Origin: Carex sylvatica
Lineage: Eukaryota; Streptophyta; Magnoliopsida; Poales; Cyperaceae
DNA length: 64,000 bases
Direction: 5' to 3'
Assembly: GCA_964058845.1 (NCBI GenBank)
Contig: CAXKVR010000190.1
Coordinates: 62,001 to 126,000 of the forward strand
Below, piece by piece: positions 1 through 12,816 of this stretch (position 1 is the stretch's first letter; the number at the start of each line of letters is the position of its first letter). The notes below the pieces were generated by a model. The model was not told the origin of the DNA, searched no databases, and worked only from the letters and a program-made list of their open reading frames with translations. The position numbers were made by a program, and so were the translations under genes.

Positions 1-23
1 CATCAATTATATATAATCAGGAA

Positions 24-1151
24 TTAAGAGGTGGCGACGCAACATGGCTCCCAGATAAACAGAGCTCGTCGCAGTTCCCTGCAGCGGCGCATGCTACTTA
101 GCAACTCCTCCTTATCCCTCCGGCGAGACGTGAAAAGCAGCTTTGTGTCCCCACCATTGTACCCATACGACCCATATGCCATCTCTTTGTCGGTGGTTAC
201 TGACGAGGAAGCGGCTGCCACCACTGCAGCAGCTGCAGAAGTCGCAGCAGTGGATGCTGCTGCTCGCCTTGGAGGCGATGGTGGCCGCATTGGAGGTGAC
301 AAAGATGCTGTTTCAGTTGCCAGCACAGCATCTGGCGTACATCCGAGGAACTTGTTGATAACCAATGAAGACCGGTGCACACGCACATTCTGCGTGCTCC
401 CGACTTTTACTTCGATGACAGTACGCCTCTCTACTACTTCTACCTCCTCTTCTTCTTCTTCTTCCTCCAAAAATGATTCCTCTTCTCCTTCACCAGCACC
501 TAGTTCTTCCTCTTCATTTACTGCCTTCTCCACCTCTTCTAGTGAAATTTGCTTTTCAACTTCCTTCTCAATGACTGGTAACACCTTCTGTTTATCGGTG
601 GTTTCTGTAGTGGTTGCGCGGGAGGCACAATCAATGAAGGACAGGCGAAGACGGCCGTCGAGTCGGTTAGCATGAAGGTATGTATTGGACCGCACAGGCA
701 CCGCCTGTACAACCAGACGGCCATCCTGGCGATGTGGCTGCATGCGCACACAGGGCCTCCCGTCACGCCTGGCAATCGATGGAAGAGGCGGCGGGAATGT
801 TCTTCCACCGCTGCTTCCACCACAACCATGGTAATTCACTGTCATCAAGTCCTTACTCTCCACCGCACAATTGTCCATCTTCCTGTCATTGTTAGTCAAT
901 GTGAATTCAGATTCATCCGACTCGTCGTCAGATGAGAAGAAGTTGGATTCATCAGATGAGTACTCTGTCCCTGTTTCAGACCCGAGATTCTCGGTGCAAA
1001 TCTCGAGGCTTTTCTGGCTCATCAGTTGAGATGACCGCCTGCCAAGCGGATGCACATAAGGTGGCAGGAGTTCTTTGCTGATTTTCGGCGAAGATGTATC
1101 GAATTCTGATTGGATGACGGCCCATATGTCGACTTGGCTCAGAGCAGGCAT
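24..1151 (-). CDS. FANTASTIC FOUR (FAF)-like protein, single exon, 375 aa
   Basis: An intronless reading frame ends in TAA at 24-26. Residues 48-61 (SLEICTENLGSETG) and the FAF domain at about 119-173 (FPPPLPSIARRDGRP, then RQDGRLVVQAVPV and LHANRLDGRLRLSFI) identify the plant FAF family (DUF3049). A serine/aspartate-rich stretch lies at 65-82, a glutamate run at about 227-236, a proline/alanine-rich segment at 285-318, and the typical C-terminus ending FIWEPCCVATS. In Arabidopsis, FAF proteins modulate shoot meristem size and repress WUSCHEL; a similar role here is inference. I chose the ATG at 1149-1151 (MPALSQVDIW) because it follows a CT-rich leader and family homology begins shortly after it. 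The frame stays open to an upstream ATG at 1280, but those 43 extra residues look like translated leader. Which of FAF1-4 it corresponds to cannot be told. Confidence 0.9.
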   Translation of the reverse strand: MPALSQVDIWAVIQSEFDTSSPKISKELLPPYVHPLGRRSSQLMSQKSLEICTENLGSETGTEYSSDESNFFSSDDESDESEFTLTNNDRKMDNCAVESKDLMTVNYHGCGGSSGGRTFPPPLPSIARRDGRPCVRMQPHRQDGRLVVQAVPVRSNTYLHANRLDGRLRLSFIDCASRATTTETTDKQKVLPVIEKEVEKQISLEEVEKAVNEEEELGAGEGEEESFLEEEEEEEEVEVVERRTVIEVKVGSTQNVRVHRSSLVINKFLGCTPDAVLATETASLSPPMRPPSPPRRAAASTAATSAAAAVVAAASSSVTTDKEMAYGSYGYNGGDTKLLFTSRRRDKEELLSSMRRCRELRRALFIWEPCCVATS

Positions 1152-1400
1152 CTTAATTTTCTTACTGAGATAGAAGAAAGAAAGTTGAGATGGGTTGTAT
1201 CTTATTTTGACTATGCTTTGGATTGTGTAATTTCGTCGAACAGCTGGTTGCACAGATTGAGTGGAATTCGTTTTAATCACAGTTATTCAGAGATGGAACC
1301 CTGTTAAACTGTGGAGTACAATTTGTTCTAGAGTGAAAAAGAGAGGTGGGTTGGTACTAGAGGTTGAGATAGAGAATTTTTGGTACCTCTCTCCTTTCTC
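1152..1400 (-). promoter_or_regulatory. CT-rich 5' leader / proximal promoter region of the FAF-like gene
   Basis: Read on the minus strand, the bases just upstream of the chosen ATG are pyrimidine-rich (about 1160-1185 and again 1330-1400), as is common in plant 5' leaders. No clear TATA box was found up to about 1700, so the transcription start cannot be placed. Confidence 0.35.
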
Positions 1401-2107
1401 TCTGAGAATTGGAATGTGTGTTGTGTTATGGTTCAAGGAGGGTTGTGTGGGTATTTGTAGGAGAGGCCTGGGAGAACCTTTTCTCTACGGTCCAGTGGGG
1501 CCCACAGGCCACCAATTCACCAATTCTCTCTTTCACTGTACAATTTTAGCCTTTGTGCCATCTACTCCTCACTTAAAATTTAAAAAGTGGTTTATTCACT
1601 GCATTTTAGTTATTCTGTTCGATGCAGATGCAGCATCTCACTTGCTCGAAGGTCTCTTCTCTCTTGTCCAAGTGTTACCGTAGTAAACAAGCGGTCACCA
1701 CACAACACAAATTTACGTCCCGATCGGTATATACTCACTCTTGTGATAACGAATGCTGTTGTAAAGGTCATTATTTAGATCCTCCAAACTGGTAAATTTC
1801 ATCGGTTACAGAAAACGTAAACCTAATATTATTGCTGTATTTGACTCCCATTTGACAGTATCAGATTTCACTCCTGTTATATGTCATAATATAAATTATA
1901 TTTGCTGTTTGGTAATTTAACTTGTTTGACCTACAATTCTAATTCAATCAGGATAAAACGACCAATTAATCAGCAAACAAAAAATATTCAAAAGTTTGAA
2001 GAAGTAACCGTTGGAGCAGTGCAGGAAAAAGGCGGGTAGAGCAGTGTGAGCGTTGGAGGAATGAGCCGGCAGAGCAGCAACAGCTAAAGGTGTGAGCCGA
2101 GTAAAGA
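1401..2107. other. Intergenic, no feature recognised
   Basis: Upstream flank of the FAF-like gene. The open frames here have no coding character. A short stretch at about 2005-2110 repeats words such as gagcagtg and gagccg but shows no clean period. Confidence 0.4.
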
Positions 2108-2443
2108 GGCGGACTCAGGATTTTTGTCAGGAGGACTAAGAAAATATTGAATCGAGTTTAAATCTAGTAAATAATTATGTACTAGATAAAAAAATAATAC
2201 TTTAATTTATATTTTCTAATACTCTAACTTGTAATTTTTGATTCTCTAACTTATAATTCTAATTACCAATCATAATTCAAAAAATTTATTTTAATTTTAA
2301 CCATAAATTTAATTCAAATTGTAAATCAAATATCTATTTGGAGACAAAAAAAATTCAGAGAAGGTAAAGTTGATCGGAACGTCCCGATCACTGTTAAAAC
2401 TCAAAATTCAGTAGGACAGCTGAGACCATGTGGGCCCACCCCT
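2108..2443. mobile_element. Degenerate hAT-like nonautonomous element
   Basis: The interior (about 2190-2340, repeated words for 'ctctaacttataatt' and 'attaccaatcataattcaaaaaat') is clearly related to 29380-29600, so this is an interspersed repeat. The right end reads ...cacccctg, a hAT-like terminus. I found no convincing TSD, so the limits are approximate. Confidence 0.35.
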
Positions 2444-2818
2444 GACTGAGCAGCGGCTGCAGTGGAGAGTGAGCGAAGAAAAGAAGAAATTAGGTGCAAC
2501 TAAAATCAGTCGCTTTCAAAGGAAATCAATACAATTAACTAATTAAGTCAAACAAAAAAGCAAAATAAAAGGTGAATACCCTGTTCATTCTCTTTACGTA
2601 TATAAACATTTGGCTGACCATGTTCAAATGTTCCAATTTTCACGGAAAATATGAATGAAATTTGAAGCTAAATGGATTTAATTCTCATGAGCCGGATAGT
2701 AGTTTATATGAAATGGAATTGAGATTTAACGATATTTTCTTTCGTTTTAGATGCCGAGATAAGCGGATGTCCGGATTTTTATTTTTATTTTTATGATATT
2801 TAGAACTAATTGGTATGT

Positions 2819-2841
2819 TATATATATATATATATATATAT
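2819..2841. repeat. (TA)n microsatellite
   Basis: About eleven uninterrupted TA dinucleotides. The rest of 2444-3105 is AT-rich intergenic DNA with no recognised feature. Confidence 0.9.
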
Positions 2842-3105
2842 CAACGTGAATATATAAGGTACGGGAGTCGTGTTAGAACACTGTGTTCTTATGTTTTTAA
2901 AACTGAACAAGCCATTTGTTTTTAAATTTGATCTGGTAAATAATACTACGAAATATAATTAAAGTGTTAATACATGGACTAAATCTTGCTAAATAAATTA
3001 AAAACACGTACACCAAGACAGTTTATGATCAATAACCAGGTCAATGATATTGATATTAATGAAACTGATAATACTAATATTTCAAAAAACCCAGGTATAT
3101 ATGAT

Positions 3106-3566
3106 TAAATATTGAGGAAGGATCCACTTACACTCTTTTTTGGTAACACTGAATTACACCTTACATTTTTAAAATCTAAATAGTCGATTCAAACCGTTCA
3201 ACATGATGGATATATTAAAATGTACTTGCAGATGAAATTTTACATTTTCTAATTTTTTACTATTTATTAAGATTGGTACCAGCGCTTTACATCTTTCAAA
3301 AGATTTAGAAAATCTAGCTGCTTTCGATTGCATTTGCTCAGTCCAGCCAATATAAGTCTTTCAATGGTTTGAAACTAACGATTTTTGTAAAATGCTTAAT
3401 AAATAGTAAAAAAATAAAATGTAAAATTTGATCCGCAAGTGCATTTTAATATATTCATTACGTTGAATGTTTGAATTGATTGTTTAGACTTTAAAAACTT
3501 TAAAAATATAAGATATAATTCGGTATCACCAAAAAATGATATAAGTGATCCCTCCTCTTAAATATT
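3106..3566. mobile_element. Foldback MITE of the shared-core family (copy 1)
   Basis: Two arms of about 165 bp (3106-3270 and 3390-3566) are reverse complements with scattered mismatches. Each arm carries the core seen in many elements of this window: a block resembling 'gattcaaaccgttcaacatg', then a 'tattaaaatgtacttg' block, then 'aaattttacattt' and 'ttttactatttattaag'. The unpaired loop is 3271-3389. Superfamily unassigned. Confidence 0.75.
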
Positions 3567-4176
3567 ATTGTCTCAGACTCTCAGTTCAATTTTGTAGTTC
3601 AAAATTGTCATGGCATGATAATATCATGACTGATTTCACAAGTCAAATATGACAGTGGGTGTTTTCTCGGAATTTTACATGTAACCATAATTTTTGTTTG
3701 GAGCAGAATTTTTTTTTAACTAGTACAACGAGTGGGTTTTAGAGTGCAATAAGTTAAATTAATTGGGACTGTAGACTGTCTAGAGTAGGCATTTGTGAGG
3801 GTAAAAATACTTAATTGTATCGGTATTCTCACAGATATTTTCGTGGATAATAACAATATTTTTGCAAATAATAATTTTTATCGACTTATCTTCGACAATA
3901 GTTATATTTTATCGGATACATTAAAATTCTTGTAGTTAACAAGCCGATTATATATAGTCCCAGATAGCAAGCAAACAACGATATTCTAGATGACGGAAAA
4001 AAAGAAACAAGAAGGGGATAGGCACGGTAATAACATAAAGCAAACAAGAAGCTACAATTATTTCTTCATTTACATATTATAATTTTATTCGAACTATCTC
4101 TAATAATCAAAATTCACAGTAGACAATTATCTATTAGTTCAAAATATATATAGTTCCAATACTTGTCATTAGTTTT

Positions 4177-4419
4177 CTAAGGACGGATTTTAAGCCAATC
4201 AAAAGATAGCTAAGCCACCTTTATAATTTAAAAATATTAGTTATATATACTAAGATTTAATTAACTTTTATTTTTTCATAAATGATTATATGTTAACTTT
4301 AATCTAGTGGTAAGAACTTATGTAGTGTTGAAAATAGTTTGGGTTTAATTTTCACTAATCACAATTTTTGTACTTTAATTTTTAGCATCTCCTATTAAAA
4401 TTTTCTAGTTGCGCCCCTG
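4177..4419. mobile_element. Small hAT-type nonautonomous element
   Basis: It starts ctaaggacggatttt and ends gttgcgcccctg. It is flanked by TTAGTTTT (4169-4176) and TTAGTTTC (4420-4427), an 8-bp TSD with one mismatch, which fits hAT insertion. No coding content. Confidence 0.55.
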
Positions 4420-4427
4420 TTAGTTTC

Positions 4428-5938
4428 AATTTTCAATTATATCAAGGGAACGTAAGCAAAATGTCTCTAATTATCAGGCTTAAGAATTTCGTTAACACAA
4501 CGGTGTACCATATGTTTCCTTGGAACTACCATAATGGGTACACATTAATTTATGGCCTCAAAAGATGGAAACGAAGCTTTATTTTTCTTCAATAGACGGT
4601 GTAATATGTTTTCTTTTACTAGAAATGAAGATTTATTTCATGGCCATCGGCCACGTGGAAATTGAATATCAGAGGGTTTATAATTCAGAGGCGGAATCAG
4701 ATGTTTAAATTATAAGTAATAGAAGACTTTAGGGATGGCATAGAAGATATGTTCATTTATGTTATATAGCTCTACGCAAATGGCCAAGTTGAGACAATAA
4801 ACAAAACAAAACAAAACTCAATGATATCAACAGGCGTTCCCAAGAAAAATACTTTGGAAGTTATAAAACAATTTTAAGTTGATTCATGTATGAAACTCTT
4901 TAACTTCACATATGGATGGGCTGAGAATGTCGTGCTCTTTAATATTCTAAATATCGTTCTTAGAATATTTTAATTTTTAAAATTCACTATTTCATTAAGG
5001 AGAGTTCAAATACCTTCAAAATTTTTTTTATCTACATCGCACTTTTATTTATAATTTTCTAATAACAAAAAAATTTAAAATTAACAGTAAAACTATCTAA
5101 ATGTGATTTATTTTGTTTTTTCTTCATAAATATAAAAAATATCATTTTTAATTTTAGTTTTATATGAATTAATAAGTTAGAAAATCAACGTGATAATTAA
5201 TTCACATCAGTGTATTATTGTAAACTTTTGGTACTAATTAAAACAAAATTAAAATTTCTTGATATTTTACGAGTGCATAGAAAAAATGATATAGAGTATA
5301 TCTAATTCAATACTTACCGATTTAACTAAACAAATCGACATTTAGTAAAAGAGATGAATTCATTGTTGGAAAAATTTAATTCGAATCACACTAATTATTC
5401 ATAATCACAAGCAATGTAAATTCCAAAAATTCAGGAGATCCATGTAACATAAATTGGAATTCAAATAATATTTATTTTCAATTGATTTTGTTTTTTTCCG
5501 GGATTTCTCCGGCATTTTATACTTTAACCTTTTTTCCTCTTTATTATTATTTTTTATTTCGTTTCAATCGGAACTCGGAAGAGAGACAGGTGCTGAGGTG
5601 CACCATTTAATTAAGAAGGCGTTGAGTCACATAACACGTGTAAGCAACAATGAGTTTTATATTTAATTTTGCGTTTTGCAAAATTACCCATCAAGTTTCT
5701 CAAATGTTAAAAGGGAGAAATATAATATTAGAATAAGTTTTATTTTCTTTTTAGAATGTTACATTTGTTGTGTTTAGTTATTTGATAAATATTAAGTAGG
5801 CCGTGTATGGCTTACATAAAAAAATTATAGTTTTATTATTCATTATAAAAATAAGGCTTACTAGAAATTTAAGTTAATCTGAAATATGGTCATCTATTAA
5901 AAAGCTGTTAAAACTCGATTATTAAAATATTTAAATTG
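4428..5938. other. AT-rich intergenic DNA, nothing recognised
   Basis: No open frame, RNA gene or clear inverted repeat was seen. Confidence 0.4.
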
Positions 5939-6185
5939 GTTGTTGCAAGGTTAATAAAATGATTTTCAATTGACATAAATTTGATAATTTGATAATTAAG
6001 AATAAAATGGTGTAGTTTAAACAGCACTTTTGAAACATCTTAATGCAACGTGTAGTATCATAAGTTAAAGAGTGATGGGACTATGTTAATATGCATATTA
6101 CGAATTGATTTGTGTTGTTGTTGCAAGATTAATTAAATTATTTTCAAATTGACATAAAATTTGATAATTTGATAATAAAGAATGA
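5939..6185. repeat. Diverged direct duplication
   Basis: The segment 5939-6007 ('ggttgttgcaaggttaat' ... 'tttgataatttgataat') recurs at 6115-6185. The sequence between them (6013-6110, 'tagtttaaacagcac' to 'acgaattgat') recurs at 6919-7010 next to the MITE at 6974-7360. Confidence 0.6.
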
Positions 6186-6189
6186 GAAG

Positions 6190-6489
6190 TAGGGGTGAAA
6201 ACAAAGCGCATAGTGATAAAATCATACTCATATATATTTTTTTAATTTTTCAAATACGGATACGAATCACATATTAGTTGGATACGTTACATAAGTATAC
6301 GGATCAGATCAGATATTTATTAAAATTATATTAAAATAGATACTAAAGTTAATAATATTTATCTAATTTTAATGGTGAATAACAATATTTTTTTATAATA
6401 ATTATTAAAATATATGACATATATCTACTATTCGGATATATATAATTGAAACGTAAAACATATCAATATTCATACCGTTTTCACTCCTA
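6190..6489. mobile_element. hAT MITE, TAGGGGTG family
   Basis: It begins taggggtgaaaac and ends gttttcactccta, imperfect terminal inverted repeats. Flanks are ATGAGAAG (6182-6189) and ATGAGGAG (6490-6497), an 8-bp TSD with one mismatch. The interior has the 'cggatacgaat' words shared with 27944-28457, 33378-33743 and 61533-61886. Confidence 0.75.
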
Positions 6490-6973
6490 ATGAGGAGGGT
6501 TCAAATGCATCTATTTTTTGTAGCTCCACCATGTCTCCATTTTTAAAAACTTTAATAACTCAAAATTTTAATTTTAAAGTCAAAATAAAACCATTAGATA
6601 TGATCTATATTATTTTATCTATGCACGTGTGAAAAATTATGACAGTTTAACATTATTTTGGTTGTCATCAAGAGCTTGTAAAATTGTACTAATGTGGATA
6701 ATTTCGAGAAGTTAATTTTTGAACTTATTGAGTCACATAAAAATAAAATTAAAATGTAATAATTTTATGAACACATAATGAAAATAACATAGATCATATC
6801 TAATAATTTTATTTTAATGTTTATCGTTTAAATTTTGACTTATTATCATTTTAGAATAAAGGCATGAGATACAAAAAATAGAACTATTTGAACCCTCTCA
6901 TAAAAAATACATTGTTGTAGTTTAAACAATACTATTGAAATGTAGCACGTAGTATCATAAAAGTTAAAAGTGA

Positions 6974-7360
6974 TGAGGCTATGTTAATATTATATTATGA
7001 ATCGATCCGTGCACGTTATGAAACTATATCTTTATTTTTAAAATTTAAACAGTCAATTCAAACAGTTAAACATGATCTTCATATGCAAATATATTTGTAT
7101 ACCATTTTTTTTAATGTTTTATAATTCTTTTTACTATTTTTTTAGAGAGGTTGGTCCAAAATTTTCAAATTAAGGAATTTTCTATCTATCTAAAAATATA
7201 GTAAAAAATTTCTAAAATATATAAATTTAATATGTACGTACATTATAATCTGAATTGTTTATATTGACTGTTTGGATTTTTACAAAATAAAATATGAATC
7301 ATATGATACATAAGTCCATAGTACGAGTCGCTATATAATATGCATATTACCATAACCTCA
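6974..7360. mobile_element. Foldback MITE of the shared-core family (TGAGG end type)
   Basis: The left end tgaggctatgttaatat pairs with the right end atattaccataacctca. The internal arms carry the diverged core (attcaaacagttaaacatgatc ... actatttttttaga) in inverted orientation. A right half of the same end type lies at 35050-35320. Confidence 0.65.
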
Positions 7361-8025
7361 CTCGAAATTAAATACATGCTTGAGCTAGCCAAACATATTT
7401 TTGTAAAGTTGTTTGATTATCATATTAAATTTTTTTACTTAATTAGGGTATATAATAGAATTCTAAGTGACGCATCAATTACATCTTCCGAATCAAATTA
7501 TGAACGAAGTCAGCTCATCAATTGTACGCACAGACGAAACGCATATTGCATACTGTCATCTCTCGTGTGAAAAGAAACAGTTTTCTGGTGTAAATTGATT
7601 GATGACAACTTTCTAATAGCTGGTCGCTCTGATGCTATGTTTAAATTCCAAGCTACCGGAAACAAGTGGAGGAAAAGGAAGAAAGGTAGATCCCCTGATT
7701 CCACCTCTTTTATATCTCTTTCTATTATATTTTCTATACCTGTCATGTGGTCATGTACGCCCCATCAAATGTTAATTACCTTTTATTCTGTTCGAGTGGC
7801 CTTGCTGTTTCTTCTTACACAAAACGTACCGTATAAATTGAAAATGATTAGCCAAGTTGCTATATTCGAGTTCATCGATTTTAGACCTTTAATTGAAGTG
7901 CATCATATAGAATCATAAGCATAATGCCGAGCAGCTATCATCCTATATACAATGATCAAGTATAATTTGAACTCGGTACTAATTTGGATGCCAAACCTAG
8001 CTTTCAAATTAATCCTGATCAGCAG
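7361..8025. other. Intergenic; open frames without coding character
   Basis: Frames of 76-107 codons overlap on both strands but show no recognisable domain. They were not called as genes. Confidence 0.4.
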
Positions 8026-8344
8026 TCTGTTCGGTAAGAGTAGAATAGAAGAATAGAATAGAAAAAAGATTCTATTCTCACCAAACAAGAAAAAAAAAAA
8101 GTGGAATTGGGAATTGAAAAAAAGTGAATTTAAATTTGAACTTTTGTAGTCAAATCTGTGGATTCTTTTTTTATTTTTTTTATTTTTACATTTTGGTCTC
8201 TTTTATTTCTTTATGAGTCAATTTCTCATTTCATAAGAAAAGTGAAATTGAGGAATTGACATTTTTCAAGAAATAGATTTAACTTATTTAGCCATACTCT
8301 TTCAATATTTCACTCTTCTACTCTTTCACCATCAACCAAACACG
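8026..8344. mobile_element. Probable MITE with long imperfect TIRs
   Basis: The left end tctgttcggtaagagtagaa is the imperfect reverse complement of the right end (ctactctttcaccatcaaccaaacacg). The pairing continues inward past 'aagtgaat'. No TSD was resolved. Confidence 0.5.
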
Positions 8345-9800
8345 TTTGAAATAGTGAATAATTAAAATATATTATAAATTTTATTTTTCTTCTGTTCCAA
8401 TAGTTCATACAAGTATATTGCTACATGAACTACTTTCTGCTAATTCTTAGATATATATGATTCAATTATGATATATGTACTTTCTATTTCTTCAAACAAC
8501 AATTTGTCTGTGTAGAAGATATATATCGTAGATTTAAAATTACTATAAAATCTAGATATATTGTGAATATTAAATAGTTGTGTTAAAACGACATAGAAAC
8601 AGATCTATTAAGAAATATCCATATTAAACATTTGAATTATTTGACCACTATTTCTTCTAAAATATATATGAAAATAAAGTCCATTGGCCACTATAAATAA
8701 TTAATATTATAATATAATAATCAATGAGCTTTAATATTTTTGGTAACATCATCAACCAATATTATAGGCCCACTCATAAAAGCTTCGAACAAATTGCCCT
8801 AAAGTTTTAAATTTCAACGAGCAAAATAATGCCACGTGGAGAACATGGAGTTGAGCACGTCACCTTCAATCCAATTTTAATATCATAATATTGGAACACA
8901 AAGGACATCATAGAGAAAGCACGACCGTTGGATCAGCATTTCATTTCACATCCCTTTCTATAGCACTTTTATCTACTTCAATTCTTACTCTTAAGGGTTA
9001 AGTAAGAGGTCCTTTTGTTTAATGGATAGGTTTGATATATAATAGTATTCCAATAAAAATGACAGAATTGCAATACAATATATAAAAATATATCTCTGCG
9101 TGACTCCTGTGATAAGTACTCTATAATTTATTGGTTTGATTCTAGCCAGTCTATTAATAGAAACAAATCATTTATTCCCATATGCTTTATCATTTCCTTT
9201 TTATTTTAGCTTTTAATATGTGAAGAAATGAAGGAGAATAGAATTTCATGTGACCGATGTCTTTTCAAATCATATATAAAAGGGTTAAATAAAATAAAAT
9301 TATTGAAGCTCATCCAAAATTCAGTAAATTTACCCTTGGGATTTCTGTCAAATATGTACCGAAAATGAGAGAACAGAAAAATAATATTGATCCAATTTTT
9401 GAAGTTGGGAGATCATCAAAAAAGTAAATAAAAGAATTAATAGTATATGAACCAACTGAAAATTCAAAAAAAAAAAAAAAAAAATTCCAAACACAGAGTA
9501 TGCCATTCTATTGTGACTTGATGATCCACACCCTTTGATCTGTCAATTTGATAATGCTCCTATAATCTCTATATGTATGGCAGCCGATGAATATTGAAAA
9601 CCAATTAATTTGATTCTTTCCAAAGTTCAATTAAAGCTCGATTAATTTACGTAGACTCTATCGTTTAAAATCAATCCTAAGATGGAAAAACTTTGGAATG
9701 AAAATATCTATCTACCAAATTCCTTTCTATCATAATTAAATAAATAATGGTTTTTGTACTCTTGTGATCAGCAGTTTTTTAGACTAATTTGCAAATTTAC
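8345..9800. other. Intergenic, AT-rich
   Basis: No gene or element was recognised. There is a poly-A tract near 9466-9484. Confidence 0.4.
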
Positions 9801-9808
9801 CTGACACC

Positions 9809-10285
9809 TAGGGCTGATAACGAGTCAGCTTGGTTCGAGCTAGATCAAGCTCATGGCTCGATTGTTTTAGCAATGATCGAGCTAATATTTGAATCCGGGC
9901 TAAAAGGTTAACTCGTGGCTCGTTTGTTTTGGCAACGAGCGAACCAAGCCAGTTCGTAAAATCTCGTGGACCAAAAGCCCAAATATATTAGATTATGTAT
10001 TATAAAATCAACTACCATAAATTAAATTTGCAACTAAATTCATACAAACATAACTCACAAAATCAATTCATACACACTAAATTTACACAAATTCATACTT
10101 GGACCAAGCTGGCTCGCCAGCTTACGAGCGAGCTAGACCTCAGCTCAAACTTATTAATTTTTGATCGAGCTAGTGGTGAGCTGGCTCGTTAATAATTCGG
10201 TCCACTAACGAATAAATTGTTAGTGAGCAAGTCAGATACGAATCACAATCGATCCACGAGCTACGAGCTTTTTTTTCCACGCCTA
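9809..10285. mobile_element. hAT MITE with perfect 8-bp TSD
   Basis: It starts tagggctgataacgag and ends cacgccta. Both sides carry CTGACACC (9801-9808 and 10286-10293), a perfect 8-bp TSD. The interior is built of repeated 'gagctnggctcg' words in both orientations, as in 35909-36469. The 65-codon open frame inside is not a gene. Confidence 0.85.
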
Positions 10286-10293
10286 CTGACACC

Positions 10294-11968
10294 ATAATAT
10301 ATTGTTATTCGGAGATGCTAGGTTAAGCACAGCGCACCAAGATATGGAGCACGTTCTTTACTCTTTTTTCTTTTAGGTATTCTTTTGCTATTTGCAGAAG
10401 GTTGGACACCATGACGCAACGTTTGCTTGAATATTTTCATATAATTTTTACCTCAAATGACACCACACAATCTCTTGCACTTACGTTATCAGCTAATCTT
10501 ACTTAATTTAGCTCCTTGATCTGAAGTGTTATATATGAAATTGTAATCTATATGATTTTTTTCGTTAATGGAACGACACAACTGCGTTACATGTCATACA
10601 TAATTTATATATTGGAAGAGAATTGACAAAAGTTTAAAATTGAAAAAAGAAGGAAGAAACATTCAAATAGCTTCTCCACCAAAATTTGAAATATGCAATT
10701 TAAAATACAGCTGGCATAAAAAAACATAGCAGAAGAAAAAGAAAATAGGTTTTGAACTTCTCTAACTTTATATAAATTTGCATCGATTAGTCTTTGAATC
10801 TTCGGCCAAAAATTGATTCTTAATTTTAAATTGCACCAAATGATTCTTTTTCTTTTTTCTTTCTAACATTGGATGATCTCTAATAACTAACTTTGAGTTT
10901 GCAAACTGCGACTTTTATGGCTTCAATAATGTGTTAAATATAGTTCTCCTAAATTAAATCTTTAAAAAGAGAAAGCAACTCTTTGAACTTTTTTAAAAAT
11001 TATATCAATCCTTTTGAAAAGAACATCCAAAATGATTAAATTATTTATTTTGAAATAGTTCGACTAGTTTAGTTTTCTTTTCTTTTCTTAAAATGATGCA
11101 ACTCGAAGTTAAACAACCAACTAGTTTTCTTTTCTGAAAAGTTAAAAGTGCTAAATTGGTAAAATAAAACATTCCAATAACAACAATCTATATTTTTCAA
11201 TAAACTTCTAAGACATAAATTACTTCATGAAATAATTTAACTACTAATTATGTAAATTGACATGACAACTACTGATATACAATTATGTGCTGCATAATTC
11301 AAGCTTATCATATAGTGATAGTTCTATTATCTTGAGAAATCCTCATAATTAAGCTATCTGTGTGAGACCTATATTTAGATATTATTTAGTTAACAGTACC
11401 ATAATTAATAATAATAATTGAGTCACAAAATGTAAAATTACATGAAGAAATTTTCATACAAGGGTATTTTTTTTGCAATATTAGAATAGCTAGAATAACA
11501 AAATTGATATTGTCTTATTATAATAGCTTGTTCTAATAAGACAAACAAGTTTGATTCCATATTCTAGCTATTCTAACTCAATCAAATACTGAATAGCTTG
11601 TTTTCAAAAATAACATATTCTTATTGTAACCAAACATTCCCCAAGTGAATAACATAAATATTTGTACTTTCTCAATAGACGCAATTAAAAGATTTTGAAT
11701 TTTACATTTTTTTAAACAGTTTCGGTCAACTTTAGTTCTTTATCTCGACTTGGTCTGAATCTGAGATCTTAACCGTCTAAAGTATCAATATTTGTATCCT
11801 TCAGACAACCAATATTAATAAAAAAAAAATTAGAAAAAAGATGAAGACCTCATTATCAGGTTTTGGAAAAGTCTTTGAAAAAAAAAATTATGGAGTAAAT
11901 ATGAAGAATGATGTAAAATATGTATCTTAATTTTCACCAAACCAACTCATAATTTTCGTATTACTCGT
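10294..11968. other. Intergenic; small hairpin region only
   Basis: Apart from a palindromic stretch at about 11511-11545 ('gtcttattataatagcttg' paired with 'cttgttctaataagac') nothing was recognised. 11455-11650 may be a further MITE, ending near 'aaccaaacattcccc', but its ends were not resolved. Confidence 0.35.
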
Positions 11969-12403
11969 GTTGTAACTAGTGGTTTGCAAACGGGTAGGGC
12001 GGATCGGGCCGGGCAAAACCCGTGGCGGGCGACGAGTACAACGGGCCAGGTATCATGGATTTTTTTTTTTTAAAACCCTGCCCTGCCTGTTTTATACCCG
12101 TGTCCGTCTCGGATAGAGGGGCCGGGTGGTCCGGATTCACGGGTAGGCGGGTTTTTATTTTCTCTTTTTTTTCTTTGTAAACCAATAAATTATAAATTCA
12201 AATTCATTTAAACTAAAATTCATTTGACATTGTTGTATATTTGAACTGAATAATTTTTGTTATAATAAAATATAAATTGAAATTACTAATTATTTTAAAA
12301 CAATGTTACTTAAATCAATTACTTAAATCAATTACTTTGAATTGCATAAATTTAATTAATATATATATAATTTAATATATGTATAATTTAATATATGTAT
12401 ATG

Positions 12404-12816
12404 GAGTAGAACTAGGGTGTTCTTAAGCTCACCAAAGTGTTTGGTGAGCTTAACTTCAAAACTCATCAAATCGGTTTCAAATGATAATTTCAAACCGTTA
12501 GAACCCGCCTACCTTACGAGTGATGCGTCTACATGTGAAAATTTTAAACATTCAAATTAATTTAGTATAAAGTCAATCGGTCAAAATTAGAAGGTTAATA
12601 AATTAATTTTAGTGCATTCATTTTTTGAACATGTTTTGACCGATTGACTTTATACTAAATTAATTCGAATATTTAAAATTTTCACATGTAGACGCATCAC
12701 TCGTAAGGTGGGCGGGTTCTAATGGTTTGAATTCGTCATTTGAAACTGATTTGATGAGTTTTGAAGTTAAGCTCACCAAACACATTGGTGAGCTTAAGAA
12801 CACCCTAGTTCTACTC
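12404..12816. mobile_element. MITE, GAGTAGAACTAGGGTG family (copy 1), long TIRs
   Basis: The two halves are near-complete reverse complements: gagtagaactagggtgttc at the left, gaacaccctagttctactc at the right. The pairing runs through 'tttggtgagctta', 'gtgatgcgtctacatgtgaa' and 'agtataaagtcaatcggtca'. Other copies lie at 15670-16081, 22006-22710 (disrupted) and 36734-37143. Confidence 0.85.

Noticed and set aside
31..675. 214-codon open frame on the plus strand, rich in serine
   Set aside because: It is the antisense shadow of the FAF-like gene; the poly-serine is the reverse of its glutamate run.
1261..1683. 140-codon plus-strand frame upstream of the FAF-like gene
   Set aside because: It has no recognisable domain and covers the leader and promoter of the opposite-strand gene.
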